From Haladaptatus sp. R4 (lineage in GTDB: Archaea > Halobacteriota > Halobacteria > Halobacteriales > Haladaptataceae), in NCBI RefSeq assembly GCF_001625445.1, contig NZ_LWHG01000011.1, positions 310,001 through 374,000 on the forward strand: a DNA stretch of 64,000 nucleotides. Direction: 5' to 3'. Shown piece after piece: positions 1 to 8,071 of the stretch. Position 1 is the stretch's first letter; every line of letters starts with the position of its first letter. Made by a program: the position numbers and the translations under genes. Under the pieces are notes generated by a model. It was not told where the DNA came from, ran no database searches, and saw only the letters and a program-made list of their open reading frames with translations.

Positions 1-279
1 CTCCAGTTCGTCGGCGAGTTCCGGTGTCGGATAGACGCCGTAGCCGAGCAAGTCGAGATGCTGGCCATCGGGTGCGCTCACCCGCAGTTCGATGCCGTGA
101 ACGACCGTAACACCATCCACGACGCTGACCGGCGTCGGTAGTTCCGGATGCAGTCGGTCGTGGTCCGTGATGGCGACGACGGACACGTCCGCCGACCGCG
201 CGGCCGCCGGAACGTCGGACAGTTCCATCGATCCGTCGGAGTTAGTGGTGTGGACGTGCAGATCCGCAAAAACGCTCAT
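1..279 (-). CDS. PHP-domain metal-dependent phosphoesterase (3' part off window)
   Basis: Only the N-terminal 93 residues are inside the window; the gene runs off the left edge. The start is the ATG at 279, giving MSVFADLHVHTTNSDGSM. The D-L-H-V-H motif at residues 6-10 and the T-D-H-D motif near residue 39 are the metal-binding signatures of the PHP (polymerase and histidinol phosphatase) fold found in TrpH/YciV-like phosphoesterases. The likely role is hydrolysis of a phosphoester (nucleotide, oligonucleotide or histidinol phosphate type); the substrate cannot be told from this fragment. It is divergent from the DUF5789 gene at 447, so the roughly 165 nt between them should carry both promoters. 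Confidence 0.85.
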   Translation of the reverse strand, partial: MSVFADLHVHTTNSDGSMELSDVPAAARSADVSVVAITDHDRLHPELPTPVSVVDGVTVVHGIELRVSAPDGQHLDLLGYGVYPTPELADELE

Positions 280-413
280 GTCCTTCCTCCGGTAGCTCGA
301 ACGAAGGTGTTTGTGGTTCGACCGGCGATTTTTGCGGGACGGAGCGGCGACGATGCATCGTATCTATACCGATTGTACATCCTTATATTCTCCGTACCCC
401 CTTGGCGGAAATG

Positions 414-420
414 TTTATAA
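414..420 (+). promoter_or_regulatory. TATA-like box for the DUF5789 gene
   Basis: TTTATAA lies 27-33 nt before the ATG at 447. That spacing predicts a leaderless or nearly leaderless transcript and supports 447 over the upstream in-frame TTG at 402, which would lie before the expected transcription start. Confidence 0.5.
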
Positions 421-446
421 TGGTCTTTGGTTTAGAACTGTTCGTA

Positions 447-731
447 ATGACGCTCAAGAACGCAAGCCAACTGCTCGATGACCATCAGTATCCGACCGAC
501 ACGGAACGGTTGATCGCGTCCCACGGCGACTACGTCATCGACCTCCCCAACGGGACTGAAACCCTCGAAGAGGTGTTCAGCCGTACCGGAGATGAAACGT
601 ACGAGTCGTCACAGCAGGCCCAAGAAGCGATGTACAACGCCATCAGCCACAAGGCCATCGGTCGCCGGTACTACAGCGACCGCGACCCGACGACGATGGG
701 AACGTCCGGTCCCGACCAAGTCTCGTTCTAG
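447..731 (+). CDS. DUF5789 family small protein
   Basis: A 94-residue soluble acidic protein with no signal peptide or membrane segment. It shows the pattern I associate with the haloarchaeal DUF5789 family (DUF2795-like): a central LPNGTETLEEVFSR segment and a C-terminal IGRRYYSDRDPTTMG segment. I know no demonstrated function; the compact helical pattern suggests a small binding or regulatory protein. The start at 447 is chosen because a TATA-like box sits about 30 nt upstream. The gene converges with the DUF5784 gene, and the two stop codons overlap by 4 nt (728-731). Confidence 0.8.
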   Translation: MTLKNASQLLDDHQYPTDTERLIASHGDYVIDLPNGTETLEEVFSRTGDETYESSQQAQEAMYNAISHKAIGRRYYSDRDPTTMGTSGPDQVSF

Positions 732-1738
732 ACCCAGTCGAGCGCACGGTTCAGCGACAGCGGCACCGACCCTTTTTCGTACGCTTCGATCTGTCCGGAC
801 GGCCGAGCGCGGAAGACGACCGCGGGTCGATGACGGACGCCCGGTTGCTCGCCGACGACGGCGGCCCACTCGTCGTCCCGGAATCCGGTGCAGTCCACGA
901 ACAACACCGCGCCGCCACCGTGCTCGCTCAGTTGCCCATTCGTCTTCGTTTCCGCGGTCTCGCGCACCGCCGCGACGGGCGTATCCGCGGCCCGCCGAGT
1001 CGGCGGACGCGGACGGGTCACTTCGACCAGCGTTGACTGGTTGCCGTCGGCGGGGTCGGCACGGAAATCGAGCGAATGGCCGGTCGTCACCTCGATTTCG
1101 GGTTCGACGGCGTACTCGGCGTCGGTCAGTATCTTCGCGACGGTGAACTCGCTCATCGTCGAACTCATGCGGTTCTCGTCGAAGTACTCGCTCGTCCCGA
1201 GTTTCGACGCCATCGTGTATCGGTAATCGTCCAGCGCACCCGTGCTGAGAAATCGCTCGTAAAACGAGAGCGCCTGGTCGCGCGTCGCGTCGGGGAATCC
1301 GGCGGCGTACTTACGGAAAAACGCTCGCGAGGTTTCGCGGCCGTCCTTCGAGAAGAAGACGGGAAGGAAGAACCACGAGAGGTAGTCGTACTCGGCCAGC
1401 CACGGCGATTCGACGGCGAGATCCGCGAGGAGTTCGCGTTGACTCCACCGCGCGATCGGATACGGAATCTCGTCGAAGGTGTACTTGTTCGTGCGCCAGA
1501 GTGCGGGCGGCGTCTCGGTGTTCCCGAGCCAGTAGGCGAGGTCGTCGTTCCAGACGAACAGCGCCACGTCGCCGTTATCCATCTCGAAACGCCGCGCCTC
1601 GAAGCCGTTCGGTTCCACGTAGTGTGGTGTCGTCGAACGCGCCCCGAGGTTCGAGTCGAGGTGCGAATACAACTCCGTCGTTATGCGGTCGTCGTCCCAC
1701 CGCTCCGTAGAGCGGCGAAAGCGGAGCGGGCTTGCCAC
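728..1738 (-). CDS. DUF5784 family protein
   Basis: A 336-residue soluble protein matching the haloarchaeal DUF5784 family as I remember it: an N-terminal SPLRFRRS, a mid-protein run around FFLPVFFSKDGRE, and a C-terminal region containing IEVTTGHSLDFRAD. The E-V-T-T-G-H-S-L-D-F-R-A pattern followed later by LVEVTRPRPPTRR resembles a PD-(D/E)xK-like nuclease core (D then E-V), so a nuclease-like fold is possible; this is inference and no activity is known to me. The GTG at 1738 is preferred to the ATG at 1783 because family homology seems to begin there. The gene converges with the DUF5789 gene. Confidence 0.75.
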   Translation of the reverse strand: MASPLRFRRSTERWDDDRITTELYSHLDSNLGARSTTPHYVEPNGFEARRFEMDNGDVALFVWNDDLAYWLGNTETPPALWRTNKYTFDEIPYPIARWSQRELLADLAVESPWLAEYDYLSWFFLPVFFSKDGRETSRAFFRKYAAGFPDATRDQALSFYERFLSTGALDDYRYTMASKLGTSEYFDENRMSSTMSEFTVAKILTDAEYAVEPEIEVTTGHSLDFRADPADGNQSTLVEVTRPRPPTRRAADTPVAAVRETAETKTNGQLSEHGGGAVLFVDCTGFRDDEWAAVVGEQPGVRHRPAVVFRARPSGQIEAYEKGSVPLSLNRALDWV

Positions 1739-1953
1739 GGGATGACCTAGTAACCGAGAATGTTTACGTGTTATGCACCACACCGGTCGTCACGACTACA
1801 TCTCTCCTCTCAGTTCCGTCGTCTTTTCCATCGGTTCGTCCGCTCCGTTTCTTCGAGTACCTCCTTCCGTCTGACGATAGTCCATCGTGAACGTATGATG
1901 TGATTATCCGTTACATTAATAACTGCCCCTCGCCAAGTATGGGTGTGGTTGTC

Positions 1954-2127
1954 ATGTCAATGGGTGCCTATGACGAAGAAGAACACGAACGCCGTGAGCG
2001 GAAGAACAGTAGCGTCGATACGACCGCCGATGATGTACGATCGGAGTATCACGGGACTGTCGAATACGACTCCGGCGATTCAGCCGAAGATCTGCTCAAA
2101 CAGTTCCAGAAGATGAAATCCGAGTAG
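1954..2127 (+). CDS. DUF5786 family small protein
   Basis: A 57-residue highly charged protein. It starts with the MSMGAYDEEEHERRE pattern and ends with a helical segment containing EDLLKQFQKMKSE. This matches my memory of the DUF5786 family, a short protein conserved in haloarchaea with unknown function. Upstream in-frame codons (from 1900) lie in AT-rich promoter-like sequence (ATTAATAA near 1915), so the ATG at 1954 is chosen. The protein is too acidic and short for an enzyme; a regulatory or accessory role is a guess. Confidence 0.75.
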   Translation: MSMGAYDEEEHERRERKNSSVDTTADDVRSEYHGTVEYDSGDSAEDLLKQFQKMKSE

Positions 2128-2149
2128 AACGGCTCTTCTTCGCAGTTGT

Positions 2150-3004
2150 TTACCAACCGGGAGTGGACGGTGCGCCGCGCTCCGCTTCGACCCGCTCCGC
2201 GACCGACGGGTCCGGTTCGTCGGAGTTCTCGGCCATCGCTTCCCACTCCCGAATGGAGCGGCCGACCCACGAGTCGGCCGCTCGCGCTTGTTCCAGTACG
2301 GTTTCGTACACCGCCCGATTGTGTTCCGTCGTTCCGGGACCGCTTGCGGCGGCGCTCGCAACGAAGTGGGCACGGTCCTCGTCGGTCAACTCGTCCGCGA
2401 GCATGCGGTCGACGACGGGGGATAACTCGTCGGGTTCCGGATAGACGAACACCTTTTCGCCGATTGCCTGCGGACCGAGAAGGAGTCCGGAGAGCGCCTC
2501 CGGCGGTTCCGAATCCAGCAATCGCTCCCCGCCGAACGCCTCCTCGACCCGCTCACATTCGGTTTGCTGTCCCAGCTTGCAGTTGTGGCCGGGGTACTCC
2601 GCACACTCCATCGGATACAGGTCGGTCCCGTGAATCCGACACTGCAGCGTCTCCGGGTCGAGGAAAGTGCAGGTCGGCAGCCACTCCGATTCCCCGATTT
2701 CGAACGGCTCGACGGGTTTCGGCGGCTTGCGAAGTCCGAGAAAGAACGCGGGTTTCCCCCCGATCGCCGCCAGTCGTTCGCCGCCGATTTCGATCCCGGA
2801 GTCGTCGTGCCAGAGGCGCGGGGTCATGGCGTCGCCGAGTCCGGCCTCCACGAACGCTTCCACTTCCTCGCGCATGAGGGGGACGAGATTGTAGGCGTCG
2901 TCCAACGGTCGGCGCGGTCCACGCCGCTCGTGGTCCGAGGAAGTCGGCGCGATGGCTCGCCAGTCGATACAGCATCCAGCACATCCCTCGCAGTTCACCT
3001 CCAT
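2150..3004 (-). CDS. YkgJ family cysteine-cluster protein
   Basis: A 284-residue soluble protein. The N-terminal C-E-G-C-A-G-C-C cluster (residues 5-12) together with later cysteines in WLPTCTFL, LQCRIHG, ECAEYPGHNC and QTEC forms the YkgJ/Fe-S oxidoreductase-like pattern (CxxCxxCC with a distal C and CxxYPxxC). Members of this family probably bind a zinc or iron-sulfur centre; the substrate is unknown. The ATG at 3004 puts the cluster at the very N-terminus as in relatives; the upstream ATG at 3013 is less likely. The gene is divergent from the 93-residue gene at 3078. Confidence 0.8.
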   Translation of the reverse strand: MEVNCEGCAGCCIDWRAIAPTSSDHERRGPRRPLDDAYNLVPLMREEVEAFVEAGLGDAMTPRLWHDDSGIEIGGERLAAIGGKPAFFLGLRKPPKPVEPFEIGESEWLPTCTFLDPETLQCRIHGTDLYPMECAEYPGHNCKLGQQTECERVEEAFGGERLLDSEPPEALSGLLLGPQAIGEKVFVYPEPDELSPVVDRMLADELTDEDRAHFVASAAASGPGTTEHNRAVYETVLEQARAADSWVGRSIREWEAMAENSDEPDPSVAERVEAERGAPSTPGW

Positions 3005-3077
3005 ACCGACCACAGTACGGTAGTTAGTACCATAAACCGTCGGGTGGAACTATTTCCTTCCGGAACCGATAGAAGAT

Positions 3078-3359
3078 ATGGATACCAGCGACGACGTGCG
3101 CGTGTGGCTCGTGGAGCGGACGTATTCGGACGACGAGCAGAACCTGATCATCCTCGTGTACGCGACGCCGGACGGAAAACGCTACTTCCGCAAGGAGCGT
3201 GCGCTCACGAGCTTCACCGGTGCTGCGCGCGAAACCACGGCCGCACTCGACGTGTCCCCCGATCAGTTGGGAACGGTCGAAGACGAGGAAACACGTGAGC
3301 GCTACGCCACCGAAGCGAGCCGAATGATGGACGAATACGCTCCGGACGATGCCGTATAG
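3078..3359 (+). CDS. conserved hypothetical small protein
   Basis: A 93-residue acidic soluble protein whose first half (VRVWLVERTY, LIILVYATPDGKRYFRKE) looks like a small alternating beta-strand fold and whose second half is helical (ETRERYATEASRMMDEY). I recognise it as resembling conserved haloarchaeal hypotheticals but cannot name a family or function. Codon use is the high-GC pattern of its neighbours. The start ATG at 3078 sits about 75 nt from the divergent YkgJ gene start. Confidence 0.7.
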   Translation: MDTSDDVRVWLVERTYSDDEQNLIILVYATPDGKRYFRKERALTSFTGAARETTAALDVSPDQLGTVEDEETRERYATEASRMMDEYAPDDAV

Positions 3360-3478
3360 AACCGTGTGAAACGTAGGGATACGTTGTGCACATAGCTGTA
3401 TATATTCTTTCGACAGCAGATTAAAACAAAACACGAAAATGCAATAATTTATGTCTCTGCAATTTTTTCGTTCATTCG

Positions 3479-5899
3479 ATGCGAAGACGAACGTTTATGT
3501 CAGCGCTCGCAGCAGCAACGGCAGCGGGACCAATCGCCGCAACGGGTAGTTCCGAAGTACGGGCCGCTTCGGGCGGGATTCCCGCAATCGAATTCCACTC
3601 GACGTCGAGCCTCCTCGACTCCTCCGGGGGGGAGTTGACCGATAGCTCGATCATCTCCGTCTGGGCGGAGGACACGGCCAGCAACCACGATGCCGACTCG
3701 AACGGCGACGCGACCATCTACAGTAGCGGCACGTCGATTCCGCTGGCAGCCACCGAGTCGAACGTCGTCGCGTTCGGTTCGATGCTCGTCGAGGATGACA
3801 CCGTCTGGCAGCACGGGAACGAGGAGTTCGTCCTGAACGCGTGGGACGCCCAACTCGGCGGTTCCGGCACCGTTCTCTTCGACGAGGGCCACGACCAGTA
3901 CTACGACCTCGCGTCGTTCTCGAAGTTCGAGAGCTACGCCGAGAACAACGGCTACACCGTGACGGCAACGCCGAGTCTCTCGTCCGACCTCGGGAGCGCG
4001 GACGCGGCCGTCATCACGTCGCCTGCCACCGCGTTTTCGTCCTCCGAACTGAGCGCCCTCTCGGACTTCGTCGCGAGCGGCGGCACGCTGTTCGTCCACG
4101 ACCAGTCCGACTACAACGACAACGACACGACCGCGAACCTGAACGCCATCGCGTCCGCGCTCGGCCTCTCGTTCCGGTTCAACGACGACGAAGTCGTCGA
4201 CGCGACCAACAACGGCGGTTCGGATTACCTGCCGCTCACGAGCCAGTTTAACACCGATTTCGACTACTTCACCGACCGCGAGGGACTCGGACTGGACAAG
4301 TCCAAGACCTACACCGTGGACGTCACCAAAGTCTCGGACGGCGACACCGCGACGGTGGAGTTCTCCGACGGCACGACCGAGAGCATCCGTATCCTCGGCA
4401 TCGACACGCCCGAACTCTCCTCGCACAGTTCCGCCGAGCGGATTCAGGAGTGGGAGGGTATCGAGGACCTCAGTTACCTCCAGACGTGGGGTGACAACGC
4501 GAAGACCTTCGGACAGGACGAACTCGGCGGGAAGACCGTCACACTCGCGTTCGACGAGAACGAGCCGATCCGGGACACCTACGACCGCGTTCTCGGCTAC
4601 CTCTACTACGACGCGGACGGCGATGGGAACCGCGACGACCTGTACAACTACCACGCAGTCGAGCAGGGCTACGCCCGCGTTTACGGTTCCGGTCTCTCGA
4701 AGCACGACGAGTTCTGGCGTGCGGAGGACGCCGCACGGTCCGACAGTCTCAACGTGTGGAGCGAAAGCGCACCCGACGAGGCTCCGGAAATCCGCAACCG
4801 TGCGGTGGACGACCTGTTCTTCCCGCAAGCCGCGAGCGTCAAGACGGAATCGGGCGGCGTCGCCGACTCCCGCGTTCCGGTCTCCGCCGAGAGCACCGCC
4901 ACCCAGAGTGGCGGCTACAGCTACAGCGGCGACATCCCGCTCACCGCGGTGGACGAGGACGCCAACGTCGCCATGGTCGGGGGCCCGCTCATCGACGAGA
5001 GTTACGAGAGCTCCGAAGGCTTCGCCGTCGATACCTCCGACTACGAGAACTTCGTCTTCCTCACCAACCTCATCGACTACATCACGGACCGGAGCGGCGA
5101 CGTCCTCATCGACGGTGGACATGGTCAGTTCGACGCCTCCTACGCCCTCTCGAACGACGACGCGGCGTACTACGGCCGCTACCTCGAAGGCGTCGACCTC
5201 TCGTTCGACCAAGTCAACCATCTCGACGCGTTCGACCTCTCGCGTTGGCAGGCGGTCATCGTCACCACGCCCGTCAGCGCGTTCACGAGCGCCGAAATCG
5301 ACGCGCTCACCTCGTTCATCGCGGACGGCGGCGCTGTCGTCCTCGTCGGTGCGGGGACAGCACCGTCCGGCGCTCGTTCCAACCTGAACAGTCTCGCGTC
5401 CTCTCTCGGAACCGACCTGCGCATCAACGGCGACCAAGTCACCGACGGGACGAACAACGTCAATGGCGATTCGGGCATCCCGACGACCACCGTCTTCGAC
5501 ACGTCCTTCCCGCTGTTCGACGCCTACGACGGCTCGACCGGCGGCGGCGATGGCGGCAGCGGCGACGGCGAGATTTCGATCGCCCAAATCCACGAGGACG
5601 CGTCGGGCAACGACAACAACAACCTCGACGACGAGTACGTCGTCTTCGAGAACACGGGAACTGGCTCCATCGACCTCACCGGCTGGACCGTCGAGGACGA
5701 GGCCTCCCACACCTACTCGTTCCCCGACGGCTTCACCTTCGACGCCGGTGCGCAGGTGACGCTCCACACCGGCACCGGGTCGGACACGAGCACCGACCTC
5801 TACTGGGGCAAAACCGGCTCCGCGGTCTGGAACAACGGCGGCGACACGGTGTCCGTCTACGACGACAGCGGCGCACTGTCCACCAGCAAGTCCTACTGA
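3479..5899 (+). CDS. secreted nuclease: Tat signal, DUF4350-like, thermonuclease, DUF4350-like, lamin-tail domains
   Basis: An 806-residue exported protein. Residues 1-29 form a Tat-like leader (MRRRTF followed by an Ala/Gly-rich core). Residues about 130-263 and 540-680 are two related DUF4350-like domains, each beginning with a LFDEGHDQ- or LIDGGHGQ-type motif. Residues about 275-430 form a staphylococcal-nuclease domain: R304, D309, T310, E312 (IRILGIDTPE) and R370 (YDRVLGYLY) line up with the classic catalytic residues R35, D40, T41, E43 and R87. A Gly/Asp linker (about 686-697) leads to a C-terminal lamin-tail domain (about 700-806). It probably degrades extracellular nucleic acids with Ca2+. 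The second domain copy suggests internal duplication. The gene stands alone. The whole reading frame is open on both strands, but the minus-strand ORF is a codon-bias shadow. Confidence 0.85.
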   Translation: MRRRTFMSALAAATAAGPIAATGSSEVRAASGGIPAIEFHSTSSLLDSSGGELTDSSIISVWAEDTASNHDADSNGDATIYSSGTSIPLAATESNVVAFGSMLVEDDTVWQHGNEEFVLNAWDAQLGGSGTVLFDEGHDQYYDLASFSKFESYAENNGYTVTATPSLSSDLGSADAAVITSPATAFSSSELSALSDFVASGGTLFVHDQSDYNDNDTTANLNAIASALGLSFRFNDDEVVDATNNGGSDYLPLTSQFNTDFDYFTDREGLGLDKSKTYTVDVTKVSDGDTATVEFSDGTTESIRILGIDTPELSSHSSAERIQEWEGIEDLSYLQTWGDNAKTFGQDELGGKTVTLAFDENEPIRDTYDRVLGYLYYDADGDGNRDDLYNYHAVEQGYARVYGSGLSKHDEFWRAEDAARSDSLNVWSESAPDEAPEIRNRAVDDLFFPQAASVKTESGGVADSRVPVSAESTATQSGGYSYSGDIPLTAVDEDANVAMVGGPLIDESYESSEGFAVDTSDYENFVFLTNLIDYITDRSGDVLIDGGHGQFDASYALSNDDAAYYGRYLEGVDLSFDQVNHLDAFDLSRWQAVIVTTPVSAFTSAEIDALTSFIADGGAVVLVGAGTAPSGARSNLNSLASSLGTDLRINGDQVTDGTNNVNGDSGIPTTTVFDTSFPLFDAYDGSTGGGDGGSGDGEISIAQIHEDASGNDNNNLDDEYVVFENTGTGSIDLTGWTVEDEASHTYSFPDGFTFDAGAQVTLHTGTGSDTSTDLYWGKTGSAVWNNGGDTVSVYDDSGALSTSKSY

Positions 5900-5975
5900 A
5901 ACGGACGACCCCGCTCTTCGCTGTTTTTCGTACACCGTCCCGAGGACTTCGAAAAATTCGAAGGGAACAGCCGCG

Positions 5976-7310
5976 CTACTCCCCGTCGCCCGATTCCGGC
6001 GTCACGTCGAACGCCGCGGGATTCGCATCCGCGACGGCGGGGAGCCGTCGGAGTCGCGGCCGTACGAGTATGTACAGCCCCGTGAACCCGAAACCGAACG
6101 CGGCCAGTCCCATCGTCGTCGTCGTTCCCAGCACCTCGGCGACGACGCCGCCGACCAGCGAACCGAGCGGTAGCGTGGCACCCGAGGCGGTTCCCTTGAT
6201 GGACGATATCCGAGCGAGTCGGTCGGCCGGAAACACGGTCTGATTCAACGTCGCCGTGAGCACGCCGTTGACGCCCGCGGGTATCCACGCGGCTCCGAAC
6301 AGGACCACCGTGAGCGCCGCCGACGGCGCATAAACGGCGGCGAACCAACAGCACGCTCCCAGCGAATTGCCGACGAGGAGCAACCGTCCGTACGAGACGC
6401 CTTCGAAACGGGGCGCGACTACCGACCCGACGAGTCGGCCGATGCCAAGCGCACCGAGTAGCAGGCCGTAGACCGCGGGACCTCCCAGACCGTCGCCGAA
6501 GGCCGGGAGGATGGCGAGCGTCACGCCGGTCGCCAGGTTGACCACCGCGGTCGTGAGTATCAGTTCGACGAAGACCGTTCCACGGAGGACGTCGGCCCCC
6601 GCTCGCAGGTCGGCGACGTACGAGCCGAGCAGCGGTTCGTCGCCCCCTTCCGATTCGCCGACGGTGTCCACCGCGGTCACGGTGATTCCCGCGAACAGCA
6701 TCCCGGCGACGGCGAACGTGACCGAGTCGAGCAGGAACAGCGTCGTCGCCCCGAAGACGGCGATGAAGGCACCACCGAGGGCGTCGAACACCATGTCGAG
6801 TCCGAGCGTGACGGTCGCGAGCGCCGAGTTCGCCCTCGACAGTCGTCGCTTGGCCACGATACGGGGGACCAGCGTCGCCTGCATCGGCTCCATCAGCAGG
6901 TTCGCCAGCGTCAGTATCGGGACCACCATGAGCAGGACGCCGACGTTCATCCATCCCATCGCCGCGGCAAGCGGAAGTGCGAGGACGACGACGCCCTGTA
7001 CCACTTGTGACCCCACGAGCACGGGTTTGAGCCGTAGTCGGTCCACTATCGGTCCGGCGAACATCTGCAGGAGCCACGGGAGCAACAACAGCGAGTTGGC
7101 GATTCCCGTGAGGACGGTCGAACCGGTGAGGTCGAAGACGAGCCACAGGACCGCGACGGTGTAGAGGCTGTCCCCGGCATTTGTCACAAATTCCCCGGCG
7201 AAGAACCGCCGGAAGTCGTTATTCCGCCACAGCGACGGGTTCGTGGCGTTCACGTCCGCCGACGTTCCGCTCGTGTCGGCTGTATTCCCGTCCGCGTCCG
7301 CCGTGGTCAT
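5976..7310 (-). CDS. MFS transporter (EntS/MFS_3-like exporter)
   Basis: A 444-residue membrane protein with about 12 hydrophobic segments after a 27-residue hydrophilic Thr/Asp/Ala-rich N-terminal tail. FRRFFAGEFVTNAGDSLYTVAV is typical of the first helix of MFS_3 exporters, and the VDRLRLKPVLVGSQ loop carries the conserved charged D-R between helices 2 and 3. Members export siderophores, drugs or unknown small molecules; the substrate is not predictable. It is a paralogue of the frameshifted transporter at 24849-26160 (both share ITNAGDS/VTNAGDS and AGPxVDRxR). No regulator gene is adjacent. Confidence 0.85.
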   Translation of the reverse strand: MTTADADGNTADTSGTSADVNATNPSLWRNNDFRRFFAGEFVTNAGDSLYTVAVLWLVFDLTGSTVLTGIANSLLLLPWLLQMFAGPIVDRLRLKPVLVGSQVVQGVVVLALPLAAAMGWMNVGVLLMVVPILTLANLLMEPMQATLVPRIVAKRRLSRANSALATVTLGLDMVFDALGGAFIAVFGATTLFLLDSVTFAVAGMLFAGITVTAVDTVGESEGGDEPLLGSYVADLRAGADVLRGTVFVELILTTAVVNLATGVTLAILPAFGDGLGGPAVYGLLLGALGIGRLVGSVVAPRFEGVSYGRLLLVGNSLGACCWFAAVYAPSAALTVVLFGAAWIPAGVNGVLTATLNQTVFPADRLARISSIKGTASGATLPLGSLVGGVVAEVLGTTTTMGLAAFGFGFTGLYILVRPRLRRLPAVADANPAAFDVTPESGDGE

Positions 7311-7756
7311 TCGCGACCACCTCCGACGGTCGTCGATTCCGGTTCGAACCGTCCGAGGGACGGTGAGCGATGCGTCTTTCGTTCGAGCGACGATGCGCTG
7401 ACGAGTGAGTCGCGGCGACGTGCCGACGACTCGGTGGATATCGGCATATGCGTGTGTGTTCGGTCGAGAAACTGCGGCTACGAGATGTAGCGGAACGAAA
7501 CCCGAGTGCTGCGGCTATCGGGCCCCGCTCCTCGGCGTGAGCGCGAGCGGTTCGAACACCGGACGACACGCGAACCGATGAGTCATAGAACGCTTCGTGA
7601 AAAGATCGAGTCACATCCGTCATAGTTCTGACGGTACTGTGTCACTTCAACGCACACCGATGACGGCCTCCGGAGTTCCGTTTCTGGTTCCCGCCACCGC
7701 ATCGTCCGAACCGTCCACGCCAAACGCTCTTTGCCCCTGACTCACAACTGGTTCCA
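7311..7756. other. 446-bp intergenic region
   Basis: This stretch lies between the divergent MFS gene and the small zinc-finger gene. A 134-codon open frame on the minus strand overlaps it and the MFS 5' end, but its Ser/Arg-rich translation looks like an out-of-frame shadow. I see no RNA gene, repeat or recognisable small ORF; it presumably holds the two divergent promoters. Confidence 0.5.
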
Positions 7757-7966
7757 ATGAGTACCGACAAGTGCGACGGCTGTGGGGCGGACGTGCCGAT
7801 TGCGGGAGGGATTGGCAACTTCTGGACTGCGAGTCCAAAGACCACCGGCGGAATGACGCTGGAGTTCGAGGACGGCAGCGAGCACTTCCTCTGCTATGCC
7901 TGCATCGAACAGTTGCCGGACTATCCGTCGGCGGAGGACGTGGTGGCGCTCGAACCGTCCGAGTAG
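7757..7966 (+). CDS. small zinc-finger protein (DUF7561-like)
   Basis: A 69-residue protein with two CxxC knuckles: C6-D-G-C near the N-terminus and FLCYAC near residue 51. The spacing fits one zinc-binding site. The GGIGNFWT and GMTLEFEDG-EHFLC segments match, as I recall, a haloarchaeal family (DUF7561); confidence in the family number is moderate. Small zinc proteins of this kind in haloarchaea are often regulatory or stress related, but no function can be assigned. It lies about 100 nt upstream of the decayed site-2 protease gene on the same strand. Confidence 0.75.
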   Translation: MSTDKCDGCGADVPIAGGIGNFWTASPKTTGGMTLEFEDGSEHFLCYACIEQLPDYPSAEDVVALEPSE

Positions 7967-8071
7967 CGTCGTTCGACCGGTTCCAAGTCCTTCCAACCGC
8001 GGATTCGATTCCGTCGGAAACGACGGTACCGGCGCAAAACTGACGCTCGTTCGGGTTCTCTAGGGAATGCT

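Noticed and set aside
3500-5935. An 811-residue open frame on the minus strand opposite the secreted nuclease
   Set aside because: It is fully antisense to a gene with clear domains; the translation is Val/Arg/Asp-rich without hydrophobic core pattern, a known result of GC-rich codon bias.
7219-7623. A 134-codon minus-strand frame upstream of the MFS gene
   Set aside because: It overlaps the true MFS N-terminus in another frame and has a Ser/Arg-rich composition typical of shadows.
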